Both the position numbers and the translations under genes were made by a program. Below are positions 19,169-28,400 of a stretch of 64,000 nucleotides of DNA, piece by piece; positions within the stretch are counted from its first letter, which is position 1, and each line of letters opens with the position of its first letter. Origin of the DNA: Shewanella marisflavi (lineage in GTDB: Bacteria; Pseudomonadota; Gammaproteobacteria; Enterobacterales; Shewanellaceae); assembly GCF_023283925.1 (NCBI RefSeq), contig NZ_JAKIKX010000014.1, positions 1-64,000 of the forward strand, in the 5' to 3' direction. The notes under the pieces were generated by a model. The model did not search any database, was not told where the DNA came from, and saw only the letters and a program-made list of their open reading frames with translations.

Positions 19169-19899
19169 GCTGCGATTCCCTCGTCGGTACCGATTAGCTG
19201 GATAAAGGCATCTTCCAGTGAGTCCTTACCTGTCTGTTGGCAGAGCTCTTGGGGGCTGCCAACGGCGACCACTCGTCCCTCGGCCATGACGATCACCCGA
19301 TCACACAGGGCGGCAACTTCCTGCATCACATGGCTGGAGAAGAGTACACAGTGTCCAGCTTCTTTAAGATCTTTGAGCAGGTCACGCAGTACCCGGGTGC
19401 TCATCACGTCCAGGCCGCGAGTCGGTTCGTCGAGTATGATATTGGTGGGCTCATGCACAATCGCCTGGGCCAGTGCCGTCTTCATGCGCTGCCCCTGAGA
19501 GAAGCCCTTGCATTTGCGATCGGCAATATCATTCATATGTAGTTTTCCCAGCACCTTGGCCGAGGCGGCCTTGGCCTGATCGCGGGAGAGACCATTGAGC
19601 TCGGCAAAGTAGCGAATGTACTCTCTGGGCGTCAGGCGCTCATACAGGCCGAAGGGATCGGGAAACAGTCCCAGCTGCTGCTTGGCGGCAACAGGCTGTT
19701 TGGCCACATCTATGCCGTCGATTTCGGCGATCCCTTGATCTGGCTTAAGCAGACCAAAGACGGTGCGTAGACAGGTGGTCTTGCCTGCGCCATTGGGGCC
19801 CAGCAAGCCGGTGATCTGGCCGTCCAGGGCCTCGAAGCTCAGATCGTTCAGCGCCTGCACTTCGCCGATGCGCTTAGATAAATTCGATACCTTAATCAT
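19165..19899 (-). CDS. ABC transporter ATP-binding protein (NatA-like)
   Basis: A 244-residue ATPase with Walker A GLLGPNGAGKTT, signature FSQGQRMK, Walker B NIILDEPTRGLDV and the switch His in LFSSHVMQEV. It drives the adjacent NatB-like permease. The ATG at 19899 has AGGAG upstream; a longer open frame reaching 19926 lacks one. It overlaps the end of the upstream peptidase gene by eight bases, tying peptidase, ATPase and permease into one operon. Confidence 0.93.
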   Translation of the reverse strand: MIKVSNLSKRIGEVQALNDLSFEALDGQITGLLGPNGAGKTTCLRTVFGLLKPDQGIAEIDGIDVAKQPVAAKQQLGLFPDPFGLYERLTPREYIRYFAELNGLSRDQAKAASAKVLGKLHMNDIADRKCKGFSQGQRMKTALAQAIVHEPTNIILDEPTRGLDVMSTRVLRDLLKDLKEAGHCVLFSSHVMQEVAALCDRVIVMAEGRVVAVGSPQELCQQTGKDSLEDAFIQLIGTDEGIAA

Positions 19900-21445
19900 G
19901 TTGCACTCCTTGCTGCTGGTCGTCACTAAGCTTGGCCTGGCTGATGCTCTGGCTGAGTGTGTCCTGTGGGATGGCTTCTACCGTGTTGGCATTGAGGTAG
20001 AAATTACGACTGACATCATTGTTTAAACAGGTTGGCGAGAGTCCATCAACACTGCCGCTGCCGATCAGTTCTGCGATAAGGGTGTTGGCGCAAGACTGAT
20101 AAGCCACACCATGGGTGGCATAGGGGGCAACGAAGTGTTTGGCATTGGTCAGCTTTGCGGTTGCCAGCTCGCCCCAGCTCGGTGGTGTCGCGGGATCTAT
20201 CTCGCCAGATAACAATAAGGTGGGGAGGTTACTGGCAATGGGGTCTGCAAAATCAAGGCTAACAGGCGGGATCTGCCAGATAGGGCAGGAGAGATCGAAT
20301 GCCTTGATCATCTCTTTACCGAAGTAGCTCTGTGTTAAGCGCTCGCGCTCCGCCTCGCTAAAGCGGTGCCAATCTTCGCCACAAACCACGGCCGAGTGCA
20401 TGCCGGCTGCAATGCCTGTGCTGTTGACGGTAAGGGCGTAAAGTCCGGTGATTGCCTGATAATTGCCCTGGGCTGCCTGATGGATGGCGTGGGGCAGTAG
20501 TGCCCTGACATTAGGCATGTAGAGAGCCATGCGGATGGCGCCCATAAATTTGCCCTTGGTCATCACGAGTTTAGTGGGTGCATTGGTTAGCGGGTCGCGT
20601 GTCTGGCTGATCGCCGCGCCTTGGCTAAGCAGGGTTTCAACCTGGGCGAGTTCTTCACCAAGTTTCGGGAATTGTTGATGACACAGGTCGTTGTTTTGGC
20701 AATCTTTTAGCAGCAGATCTATGGCGCGGGTGATGGCGTCGCCAATATTAATCACACTTTGCTGCATGGGAACCACACCATCTAAGGTGACGGTGGCCAA
20801 GGCCTCTGGATGGTGGCGCATATAGAGCTGCGCCATACGAGTGCCGTAAGAGATGCCATACAGGTGCAGTTTTTGGTAGCCAAGGGCTTGTCTGACTGCC
20901 TCGAAATCTTTGAGGGCGGTTTCACTGCCATATTGGCTGACATCGGCATCAAGCTTATCAAGGCAGGCCTTGGTCTCGGCGGCGATATCCAGTTGCTCTT
21001 CATTAAAGGCCAGGCCGCCTTCGAAACCCTCTCCGTCGCAGGTCAGTGGGTTTGAAAGACCTGTGCCGCGCTGATCGATCAGCAGAATATCGCGCTGCTG
21101 GCGTACCTTAGTAAAGATCTTGTCGAAGCTGGCGGCGTTATCTATGGCCGACTGGCCAGGACCACCTGCGATGGCTAGCAGGGCTTCTTTTTCAAAGCTG
21201 GGCTTGATGGCGGGTAGGACCAGATAGTGGATCTGTATCTGTTTTCCCTGGGGGGCGTCATAGTTTTCGGGCACTGTAATAACGCCGCAACGCAGACGAT
21301 CTGATAGACCATCGACATAGCAAGCCTCAGTCTTGCCTTCTTCTTTTGGGTTGGCCCAAGTGGGCTGAGACAGCAAGAGTATTGCCATGCAAATGGGCAG
21401 TAGTAGCGCCAAAACCCGCTGCATGTGGGAGCGTCTATTGACCAT
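19892..21445 (-). CDS. Exported alpha/beta-hydrolase, TAP-like peptidase
   Basis: A protein of about 517 residues with a signal peptide (VLALLLPICMAILLLSQPTWAN). The alpha/beta-hydrolase fold has DQRGTGLS and nucleophile S199 in GISYGTRMAQLY. The C-terminal TAP-like domain has LLLSGEIDPATPP and ATHGVAYQSC, giving the acid and His of the triad. Relatives are tripeptidyl or prolyl aminopeptidases. AAGGAAAGG lies suitably before the ATG at 21445; an in-frame ATG at 21469 is the alternative. Its co-transcription with an ABC exporter is unusual. It is divergent from the YtrA-type regulator. Confidence 0.85.
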   Translation of the reverse strand: MVNRRSHMQRVLALLLPICMAILLLSQPTWANPKEEGKTEACYVDGLSDRLRCGVITVPENYDAPQGKQIQIHYLVLPAIKPSFEKEALLAIAGGPGQSAIDNAASFDKIFTKVRQQRDILLIDQRGTGLSNPLTCDGEGFEGGLAFNEEQLDIAAETKACLDKLDADVSQYGSETALKDFEAVRQALGYQKLHLYGISYGTRMAQLYMRHHPEALATVTLDGVVPMQQSVINIGDAITRAIDLLLKDCQNNDLCHQQFPKLGEELAQVETLLSQGAAISQTRDPLTNAPTKLVMTKGKFMGAIRMALYMPNVRALLPHAIHQAAQGNYQAITGLYALTVNSTGIAAGMHSAVVCGEDWHRFSEAERERLTQSYFGKEMIKAFDLSCPIWQIPPVSLDFADPIASNLPTLLLSGEIDPATPPSWGELATAKLTNAKHFVAPYATHGVAYQSCANTLIAELIGSGSVDGLSPTCLNNDVSRNFYLNANTVEAIPQDTLSQSISQAKLSDDQQQGVQHD

Positions 21446-21516
21446 CAATTTTACCTTTCCTTGAAGCATGATACCGATTCCTTAGTTGAAATTTATCGTA
21501 TCTATGTTAGTTTAAT

Positions 21517-21548
21517 ACTGTATCGGTGTATCAATGTATTAATACAGT
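21517..21548. promoter_or_regulatory. Operator-like inverted repeat between divergent ABC operons
   Basis: ACTGTAT (21517-21523) and ATACAGT (21542-21548) are perfect inverted arms 18 bases apart, with TGTAT-type repeats between them. The site lies 12 bases before the GntR-family gene and in the divergent promoter region of the peptidase-NatAB operon. YtrA-type regulators usually bind such palindromes next to their own gene. The assignment is inference. Confidence 0.5.
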
Positions 21549-21560
21549 GAATAAAGACTA

Positions 21561-21941
21561 ATGCTAGATTTACTTAGTGTCAACCCCAGTAATGGTGACC
21601 CCATCTACCGACAGTTAAGCGATCAGATTGTGCGCTTGATTGTGGGCGGCCAGTTGCAGCCCTTGGAGGTATTGCCTTCGGTGCGGCAGATTGCCGAGCA
21701 TTTGACGGTTAACCCAATGACGGTTTCTCGCGCCATTCAGCAGCTGGTGGAACAGGGCTGGTTGGAGCGTCGTCGTGGTCAGCCGACCAGGGTGGCACAA
21801 CGTGGCGATAGCCAAGGCACCTCCAGCGTTGATTTGATGACGCCTCAAGTCAATTCACTTATCGCTCAGGCTAAACAACTCGGCGTTAGCCTGGATGAAC
21901 TCAACACCATCATTGCCAAGGCATGGCAGCAAGCGCAATAA
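21561..21941 (+). CDS. GntR-family regulator, YtrA subfamily
   Basis: A 126-residue protein with an N-terminal winged helix (PIYRQLSDQIVRLIVGG, LPSVRQIAEHLTVNPMTVSRAIQQL) and a short C-terminal helical tail of about 50 residues. Small size and tail are typical of the YtrA subfamily, which nearly always represses a linked ABC operon. The ABC ATPase gene begins nine bases after its stop. The inverted repeat at 21517-21548 is a candidate binding site for it. Confidence 0.92.
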   Translation: MLDLLSVNPSNGDPIYRQLSDQIVRLIVGGQLQPLEVLPSVRQIAEHLTVNPMTVSRAIQQLVEQGWLERRRGQPTRVAQRGDSQGTSSVDLMTPQVNSLIAQAKQLGVSLDELNTIIAKAWQQAQ

Positions 21942-21949
21942 AGGAACAG

Positions 21950-22801
21950 ATGCAGATGCAAGAGAGCAATCAAGCTATATTGGCCTTTCATGAGATCAGC
22001 AAGGCATTCGACGACAAGTTAGCCATAGATGAGCTGTCTATGGCCCTCTATCCTGGCATGGTGGTGGGCCTACTGGGGCAAAACGGCGCCGGTAAGTCGA
22101 CCCTGATGCGTTGCGCCTTAGGCATACTAAACGTGACGCAGGGGCGAATAGAGATCCTGGGCGGTTCCAGCGAAAACCTGAGCTCTGCCCAGAAGGAGCT
22201 TATCGGCTATGTGCCGCAGCAGCCTTTTGGTTATGAAGGCTTTAGCGTCGAGAGAGCCCTCACACTGCATCGCAGTTTCTACCCTAACTGGGATACGTCT
22301 TTGGAGCAGGAGTGGCTGGCCCGATTCGATCTCGATGGGCAGCAACAGGTGCAGCGCCTCTCGGTGGGGCAGCGCCAGTCGCTGGCGCTGATCATGGCCA
22401 TGGCTTATCGTCCGAAACTCTTGATCCTCGACGAGCCAGTCGCCAGCCTGGATCCTATTGCCAGACGCGAGTTTATGTCAGATCTGTTTGAGTTGGCTTT
22501 AGATGCTGGCTCAGCTGTCTTGTTTTCCTCCCACATCACCTCAGATCTCGAGCGGGTTGCCAGCCATGTGGCCCTGATGCGTAAAGGCAAGTTGGTGCTC
22601 TTCAAAGAGATCGATGCCCTGAGGGAGAGTGTCCAGTTGGTGAGCCTTAAGCCGGGGCAAGTGTTGCCCGACGGGCTAGTGGTGCTTAACCGTCAGCAGG
22701 ATAAGCTGCTGGTGGATCACTATGAGCCCTCAATGGCCGCTTGTTTCGACACGGTGACGCCGATGAATCTGGAACAACTCTTTATGGAGTTACACAGATG
22801 A
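21950..22801 (+). CDS. ABC transporter ATP-binding protein (YtrB-like)
   Basis: A 283-residue ATPase. Walker A is GLLGQNGAGKSTLM, the signature is LSVGQRQSLA, Walker B is LLILDEPVASLDP and the switch His is in LFSSHITSDLE. The last 70 residues form an extra C-terminal segment usual in drug/antibiotic-type ABC-2 exporters. The ATG at 21950 has AAAGGA just upstream. Its TGA overlaps the next ATG. It should power the membrane protein that follows. Confidence 0.9.
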   Translation: MQMQESNQAILAFHEISKAFDDKLAIDELSMALYPGMVVGLLGQNGAGKSTLMRCALGILNVTQGRIEILGGSSENLSSAQKELIGYVPQQPFGYEGFSVERALTLHRSFYPNWDTSLEQEWLARFDLDGQQQVQRLSVGQRQSLALIMAMAYRPKLLILDEPVASLDPIARREFMSDLFELALDAGSAVLFSSHITSDLERVASHVALMRKGKLVLFKEIDALRESVQLVSLKPGQVLPDGLVVLNRQQDKLLVDHYEPSMAACFDTVTPMNLEQLFMELHR

Positions 22802-24060
22802 TGCCTAAGGTTCTGCGCGGCATGGGGCGTTTCTGGTTATTTGATGTCGGCAGCGCCAGTTTTCTTGGCACTGGCTTACTCGCGCTAGTGATGTTGCTGG
22901 TGATGGCCGTGGCGGAAAAATATGCCGCAATGCCCGTTATGCTGGGGATGATACAGGTGTCGACCTGTGCGGCGATCGCCTGGCAACTCAACCGTTTGTC
23001 GGCCACCGAATGGGCCAGCCTGGTGCCGGGTTATGCTGATAACATTCAGTGGCAAGCTCTGATGGTCGGCGGCGTTGCCAGCCTGATCTCGCTGACTGCG
23101 GCGCTGATCTTGCCTATTGAGGGCGCCATTGCCCAGGTAGGGGTGGCAACTCTGGCAGGGGTGGCCTTTGTCTATGTCTGCCGGTTGCACATCAAGAGTT
23201 TCTATTTCTCTTTTGGCCTGTTTTTATTACTGCCCTTCTTACCCGAAATCACCGCCATGCTGCCTAGCTTGAGCTTATGGTGCCTGCCAGTGGCCATCAT
23301 AGGTTTTATCTATCTTATTCGCTGCGATCTGCAGCGTGTGGTCTGGCACCTTGAGGCCCGCTCTGTCTATCTCAATGGCTTGGAGATGGGCTGGTTTTGG
23401 CTGCCGAATCTAGGTTCCAATAACTTGATGATGCGCCTGGACAGGTGGCTCCATCCTGTGAACTTCTTTACCGGCCCTATGCTCTCCATGTTGCTGGTGC
23501 TGCTACCAAGCCTGGCGCTAGTGATGAGTTTAGTGAATGTGGTTGCGGGCATAGAGCTGCCGGTCCTTTTCATCATGGGACAGTTCAGCGCGGTTGCCTG
23601 CTCTTTGGTACATTGGAGCCGTATTCAGCGCTGGCGCGCGGCAGAAACCCTGTACATACTGCCGGGATTTGACGGTAAGCAGGGGATGGTAGAGGCCTTT
23701 GCCAGAGGGCAATATCGTTTACTGGGTTATATCACTCTGACCATGGCGCTATTGGCAAGTTTCGCTTATTGGCTGAGCGACAGTGTGACCCTGATCATCT
23801 GGTGTCACCTGGTCTTAAGCACCTTTAGCGTATGTGCCATCTTGCTGGGGCTAGGCTGCGCATCCCGCAATGCCATGCATATCTCTCTCAGTTTGTTAGT
23901 GGTGATCTGCCATGCGATCTGGCTGTCGACTGCCCTGCTGGCTGCGCGCGAGGGGCGGGATCTTACGGCTTGGCTAGCGATAGATTTGGGCCTGGTTGCC
24001 TTTTCTCTGCTAACGCTTTGGTGGGGCAGCCAAAAGCTGTGGCGAGACCATCTCGTCTGA
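22798..24060 (+). CDS. Multi-span membrane protein, probable ABC permease partner
   Basis: A 420-residue very hydrophobic protein with about ten to twelve predicted membrane helices, including clear ones at about residues 20-45, 85-125, 130-165, 225-260 and 300-400. I could not match it to a defined permease family. The ATGA overlap with the ATPase gene and the YtrA-type regulator upstream make it the likely membrane component of that exporter. Function beyond that is inference. Confidence 0.75.
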   Translation: MMPKVLRGMGRFWLFDVGSASFLGTGLLALVMLLVMAVAEKYAAMPVMLGMIQVSTCAAIAWQLNRLSATEWASLVPGYADNIQWQALMVGGVASLISLTAALILPIEGAIAQVGVATLAGVAFVYVCRLHIKSFYFSFGLFLLLPFLPEITAMLPSLSLWCLPVAIIGFIYLIRCDLQRVVWHLEARSVYLNGLEMGWFWLPNLGSNNLMMRLDRWLHPVNFFTGPMLSMLLVLLPSLALVMSLVNVVAGIELPVLFIMGQFSAVACSLVHWSRIQRWRAAETLYILPGFDGKQGMVEAFARGQYRLLGYITLTMALLASFAYWLSDSVTLIIWCHLVLSTFSVCAILLGLGCASRNAMHISLSLLVVICHAIWLSTALLAAREGRDLTAWLAIDLGLVAFSLLTLWWGSQKLWRDHLV

Positions 24061-24186
24061 TCTCATCTCTGGTCTGCTTTGTGCTCTAATTAACATTATT
24101 GGAGCAAAAACTCTTATTTTTTGGCCGCCGTTGCAGTAAAATGCCGCAAAACAGGTACAAGTGTACGCTAAAAGGGTCAAATAATT

Positions 24187-25983
24187 ATGTCGCTTCAACA
24201 GTATCATCCGATAAGCCTGATGCAGGCGCAGAGCCAACAACGTGGTGATGCCATTGCATTAGAAGGTTATGGCTTATCCGCGCCTTGGCAGAAGGTTAGC
24301 TGGCGCCGATTCGATGAGATTGGCGATCAAGTTGCTAAAGCACTGATCCGTTTTGGCTTTGCTGCTCAAGATAAGGTAGTGATACTGTCACAAAACTGTC
24401 CACAGTGGACTTGTGCCGATGTGGGGGCCCTTAAGGCCAAGGCGGTTGTCGTGCCCGTTTATCCCACCAGTACCCTGGAACAGGCGCGTTATATTGTCGA
24501 TGATGCTCAGGCCAAGCTGATCTTTGTTGGTGATGCTGAGCAATACCGTATGGCCTGTGAATTAGTGGCCTTGTGTCCAAGTCTGACTCAAGTCGTGGTG
24601 TTCGACTCTGAAGTTGAACTGAGTGAAGCGGTAACAGCTGTTCATTTTGATCAGTTACTGAGTCAAACCTATACCGCTGAGGTTGAGGCCGAGTTGGCCC
24701 AGCGTTTGGCAAAGCAGGATTTGGATGATCTGTTAACCCTAATCTATACCTCAGGCACCACGGGCGACCCTAAAGGGGTGATGCTGGATTATCGCAATAT
24801 TGCCTCGGTGATCCGTCAACACGATACCATTTTGCCTTTCACGCCTGGCGATGTGTCGCTGGCCTTTCTGCCATTGAGCCATGTATTTGAGCGCGGTTGG
24901 AGCTTCTATGTGCTCTGCCGGGGTGGACATAATGTCTATCTTAATGACCCCATGGCAGTCAAAGAAGCGATTGTCGATATTCGCCCGCACACCCTGTGTG
25001 TGGTGCCACGCTTCCTGGAGAAGGTGTATAGCGCGGTGCAGGATAAAGTGAGCAAGGCACCCGATACCCGTAAGAAATTATTTGCTTGGGCCATGGCCGT
25101 AGGTCAGCGCCAGTTTGAGGTTAGCCAAGGCCGTGCTAAGGCGTCTTGGTGGCTTAAGGCGCAGTGGAAGCTGGCCCATAAGCTGGTTTACAGCAAGCTG
25201 CAACAGGTGCTGGGTGGCAGGCTTAAGTTTATGCCTTGCGGCGGTGCAGCGCTGGATCAAAATGTCGCGAGCTTCTTCCATGCCATCGATATTCCTGTGC
25301 TCTGTGGCTACGGCATGACGGAAACCACTGCGACAGTGACCTGTAACACTCTGGATAACAGAGTTGCCGGTTCTAACGGTAAGACGCTGCCAGAGGTAGA
25401 GATCAAGCTGGGTAAAGACAACGAGATCTTAGTACGCGGCGATACCGTGATGCGCGGTTATTATAACCGTCCTCAGGAGACGGCCGACACTTTCGAAGAT
25501 GGCTGGTTGAAGACTGGCGATGCTGGCCATATTGATGAGCAGGGTAACCTGTTTATTACCGACAGAATTAAAGAGTTAATGAAGACATCAAACGGCAAAT
25601 ATATTGCGCCGCAGCGAGTCGAAGGCAAGGTGGGTTGCTGTCCCTTTATCGAGCAGGTGGCGGTGATCGCCGATGCTAAAAACTATGTGACCGCCTTGAT
25701 TGTTCCGGCTTTCGAGTCGTTGGAGGCTTGGGCTAAAGAGAAGGGGCTGCATTACGAGTCGCCGATGGAATTACTGCGTCACTCCCATGTGGTAGAGCAT
25801 TTCGAGCAGCGCCTCAAACATCTGCAACAAGAGTTGGCGGGCTTTGAGAAGATCAAGAAGTTTACTCTGCTGCCCGAGGCTTTTTCGATGGAGGCCGGGC
25901 TATTAACGCCGACCATGAAGTTAAGACGTAAGATGATCTATCACAAATACGCCACTGAAATTAACGCCATGTACGTTAAATAA
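24187..25983 (+). CDS. AMP-binding long-chain acyl-CoA synthetase
   Basis: A 598-residue adenylate-forming enzyme. It shows the P-loop-like LIYTSGTTGDPKGVMLDY, the substrate motif GYGMTETTATVTCNT and the hinge region LKTGDAGHIDEQGNLFITDR with the A8 segment. Together with its length these place it in the FadD15/FAA1-type long-chain acyl-CoA synthetases, which activate fatty acids with ATP and CoA at the membrane. It stands alone, with its own promoter gap upstream and a strong hairpin downstream. Chain-length preference cannot be read. Confidence 0.92.
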   Translation: MSLQQYHPISLMQAQSQQRGDAIALEGYGLSAPWQKVSWRRFDEIGDQVAKALIRFGFAAQDKVVILSQNCPQWTCADVGALKAKAVVVPVYPTSTLEQARYIVDDAQAKLIFVGDAEQYRMACELVALCPSLTQVVVFDSEVELSEAVTAVHFDQLLSQTYTAEVEAELAQRLAKQDLDDLLTLIYTSGTTGDPKGVMLDYRNIASVIRQHDTILPFTPGDVSLAFLPLSHVFERGWSFYVLCRGGHNVYLNDPMAVKEAIVDIRPHTLCVVPRFLEKVYSAVQDKVSKAPDTRKKLFAWAMAVGQRQFEVSQGRAKASWWLKAQWKLAHKLVYSKLQQVLGGRLKFMPCGGAALDQNVASFFHAIDIPVLCGYGMTETTATVTCNTLDNRVAGSNGKTLPEVEIKLGKDNEILVRGDTVMRGYYNRPQETADTFEDGWLKTGDAGHIDEQGNLFITDRIKELMKTSNGKYIAPQRVEGKVGCCPFIEQVAVIADAKNYVTALIVPAFESLEAWAKEKGLHYESPMELLRHSHVVEHFEQRLKHLQQELAGFEKIKKFTLLPEAFSMEAGLLTPTMKLRRKMIYHKYATEINAMYVK

Positions 25984-25991
25984 CAGTGATA

Positions 25992-26022
25992 TTAAGGGCG
26001 CCTCACAATGAGGCGCCCTTAA
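25992..26022. terminator. Strong hairpin after acyl-CoA synthetase gene
   Basis: TTAAGGGCGCCTCA and TGAGGCGCCCTTAA are a perfect 14-bp inverted repeat around CAA. The T-run is short, so efficiency as an intrinsic terminator is uncertain. Confidence 0.7.
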
Positions 26023-26121
26023 GCTAAACGTCCAATTGTCCAAAAGTCCATATTGCATCCCCCTGGCTTCTCGGTTAACGTCTCTGCCATAAAAATAACG
26101 ACTTAACCTTAGGAATGCCCT

Positions 26122-26526
26122 GTGTCAGCACGCTTTTTTACTCTCACGATTCAACCCAGATTTAACGAAACCGATGGCCTGGGCCATATCAATAATACCG
26201 TGATGCCTGTTTGGTTCGAGGCGGCGCGTGAGCCTATCTTTACGCTCTTTAATCCTGAGCTTAATTTAGCTGAGTGGAACCTGATCGTGGCAGGCTTTAC
26301 CATCGCTTACACCTCACCCACCCAGTATGGGCAGCCGGTTGAGATAAAGACCTGGGTAAGCCGTGTGGGCAACGCCAGTTTCGAGGTGGCGCAGCAGAGC
26401 TGGCAGGGCGGCAAAATGACCGCCGAGGCCAAGACCACCTTAGTGCATTACGACTACAGTATCGACAAGAGCCAACCCATAGGGGAAGAGGTGAAGCAGG
26501 CGCTGCTGACCCTGACCGGTGAATAA
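26122..26526 (+). CDS. Acyl-CoA thioesterase, 4HBT hotdog fold
   Basis: A 134-residue hotdog-fold protein with FNETDGLGHINNTVMPVWFE, in which the Asp corresponds to the catalytic Asp of 4-hydroxybenzoyl-CoA thioesterases. It probably hydrolyses acyl-CoA esters. The start is GTG at 26122. A second 4HBT-type gene lies at 27972 on the other strand. Substrate unknown. Confidence 0.88.
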   Translation: MSARFFTLTIQPRFNETDGLGHINNTVMPVWFEAAREPIFTLFNPELNLAEWNLIVAGFTIAYTSPTQYGQPVEIKTWVSRVGNASFEVAQQSWQGGKMTAEAKTTLVHYDYSIDKSQPIGEEVKQALLTLTGE

Positions 26527-26531
26527 ACGGG

Positions 26532-26777
26532 TTACAAAAACTTCTGCACGTACCAGCAACTGGCGCTGATGGCGAGTTGCTGGGACTTGGCCCATTCTAA
26601 CCCATGGCGCACCAGGCGCCCGGCCACGCCCTGACCCCTGATGGGATCCGGCACGAAGGTCCGTACAAAATCCACCTTATCACCTTGCCGCTGATATTCT
26701 AATACCGCATCATGGCCTTCAATCGACAACACAAATCGCTGCTGATCGGCCTGGTGTAATATCGTCTCCTGGGTCAT
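26532..26777 (-). CDS. Small GNAT-like N-acetyltransferase
   Basis: An 81-residue protein of the short GNAT-like type (YidJ/YjdJ class). It has AVLEYQRQGDKVDFVRTFVPD and the acetyl-CoA loop RGQGVAGRLVRHGLEWA, then ISASCWYVQKFL. Such proteins acetylate small amines or protein N-termini; the target is unknown. The ATG at 26777 has GAGAAG upstream; the longer frame to 26858 is not needed. It converges with the thioesterase gene. Confidence 0.85.
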   Translation of the reverse strand: MTQETILHQADQQRFVLSIEGHDAVLEYQRQGDKVDFVRTFVPDPIRGQGVAGRLVRHGLEWAKSQQLAISASCWYVQKFL

Positions 26778-26880
26778 AGTCTGCTTCTCGTTTGGTTGGA
26801 TGACTCTTAACGTTAGCACAGGGTGAGGAGATAAGTCACAAGATGATTCGGTCAACATTTAGCTTAAGGGTTGCGGCTTG

Positions 26881-27918
26881 ATGGGCATATTTTTCAGTCG
26901 TTTAACGCACGTCGCGGCCCAGGGACTTGCGGCATTGGGACTCGCGTTCCTGTTAGGGAGCGGCACCACTGTCTTGGCCCAGGAGATCGACATTCGTGGG
27001 GCGATCGAGGCCAAGGTGAAGGGGGATATCACCAGCGCCATGGTGCTGACCGACGCCAACCTGATCACCTTAGGCATAGTCGACTTCAACCCCAACACCA
27101 TAGTGGACCTGAGTGAGATAGGCGATATCAACGCCGGTGACGAAGAGTCGCTCAAGCGGCGCAGTCAGCTGACCTCCTACACCTTGCCCTGGGAGAGCGA
27201 CACTGTGCCGCTCTCGCCCGAGTGGTCCCAAAGTATCCAGGTGCGCCTCTCCTACGTGCACGCCAGCGACAGCATACAGGGGCTGGAGGATGAGACCATC
27301 AGCAGTCCGATCAAGGATACCAGCTACCTGCTGGCGGGCGAGTATCGCTGGAAGTATCAGATAAATGAGCAGTGGCGGGCGGTCTTTGGCCTGGGGGCGC
27401 AGTTTATCTGGCTGGAAAACCGCCTAATCTATAACGACCCCGTGCTGCGCAGCGTCAGTGGCATTCTCGACGACAAGCTGGTGAACACCAGCTATGGCGC
27501 CATCATGTTCGACCCCAATGCCGAGCTGACCTATACCGGTGACCTCATGGGGAACAAGTGGGAATTTATCAGTACCCTCAGATACGGCATAGGCCGCAGC
27601 CTGCTGACCGACGATGGCATGCAGGCGGTGACGCCTCAGGTCGGGCGTCTGAGCAACGCCCTGGTGTTTCATTATGGGTTGCCAGACTTCTTCGACCGTC
27701 AGAACGAGATGCGCCTGCTGGCCAAGCGGATCGACCTCAGCGGTGATGTCATCGACCCCATGGGGACGCGCCACTACTACGAGTTCGGTGCAGGCTGGGT
27801 GGTGCAGACCCCTTCGCTATCAGCCTGGCTGCGCAACATAGGGATAGGCATCACCCTCAACATCAACAGTGGCCTGAGTGGCGGTGGTATAGTCTTGCTG
27901 TTTAATGAAGAGATGTAA
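26881..27918 (+). CDS. Outer-membrane beta-barrel protein (solitary autotransporter-barrel type)
   Basis: A 345-residue protein with a signal peptide ending TVLAQE. The rest alternates hydrophobic and polar residues with many aromatics, as in outer-membrane strands (IQVRLSYVHAS, LLAGEYRWKYQI, WRAVFGLGAQFIWLEN, HYYEFGAGWVV). It resembles the family of solitary autotransporter barrel domains with no passenger. The C-terminus is VLLFNEEM rather than the classical aromatic end. The base composition is GC-richer than its neighbours. Role unknown. Confidence 0.7.
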   Translation: MGIFFSRLTHVAAQGLAALGLAFLLGSGTTVLAQEIDIRGAIEAKVKGDITSAMVLTDANLITLGIVDFNPNTIVDLSEIGDINAGDEESLKRRSQLTSYTLPWESDTVPLSPEWSQSIQVRLSYVHASDSIQGLEDETISSPIKDTSYLLAGEYRWKYQINEQWRAVFGLGAQFIWLENRLIYNDPVLRSVSGILDDKLVNTSYGAIMFDPNAELTYTGDLMGNKWEFISTLRYGIGRSLLTDDGMQAVTPQVGRLSNALVFHYGLPDFFDRQNEMRLLAKRIDLSGDVIDPMGTRHYYEFGAGWVVQTPSLSAWLRNIGIGITLNINSGLSGGGIVLLFNEEM

Positions 27919-27965
27919 TACCAATCATGGCAAGTACCCGATCACTTACTCACTGTGATTGGTAT
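27918..27965. repeat. Inverted repeat with ATACCAATCA arms
   Basis: ATACCAATCA (27918-27927) and TGATTGGTAT (27956-27965) are perfect 10-bp arms 28 bases apart, between the convergent barrel and thioesterase genes. There is no T-run. It may act as a bidirectional 3' hairpin. Confidence 0.6.
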
Positions 27966-27971
27966 GAGCTG

Positions 27972-28400
27972 TTAGTCAACGCAGTGATCTCTGAGTACGG
28001 CCAATAGCTCGGCGGGCAGCTCGGCCTTAGCTTGCTTGTGAAAGTCGAACATAACCGCAACCGAGGAGCCAGTGGTGGTGATTGCCTGTTGCTGCTCGCT
28101 GAACACCTGATAATGCATGGTAAAGCGATCTTTATGGATGTCGCTGATACTGACGCCGACGAGTAGCGTATCGGGATAGGTGACCGGACGCTTGTAGCGT
28201 GCCTGGTTGTCACTGATCACCGGGCCCATGCCGGATTTGTAGAGTTTATCTAGAGGAAACAGCTGGTTAAAAAAGTCGATACGTGCCGTTTCGAAGTAGC
28301 GGAAATAGACCACGTTATTGACGTGTTGCAATGCATCCATCTCGCCCCAGGCGACCGAGATGCGGGTATGAAAGGGAAACTGGCTAACGAACTGCTCCAT
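27972..28400 (-). CDS. Acyl-CoA thioesterase, 4HBT hotdog fold
   Basis: A 142-residue hotdog protein with RISVAWGEMDALQHVNNVVYFRYFETAR. The Asp-x3-His-Val-Asn pattern is the YbgC/4HBT signature. It should hydrolyse acyl-CoA thioesters. It is the second member of this family within 2 kb but is only distantly similar to the one at 26122. A promoter gap separates it from mtnC upstream. Confidence 0.88.
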   Translation of the reverse strand: MEQFVSQFPFHTRISVAWGEMDALQHVNNVVYFRYFETARIDFFNQLFPLDKLYKSGMGPVISDNQARYKRPVTYPDTLLVGVSISDIHKDRFTMHYQVFSEQQQAITTTGSSVAVMFDFHKQAKAELPAELLAVLRDHCVD

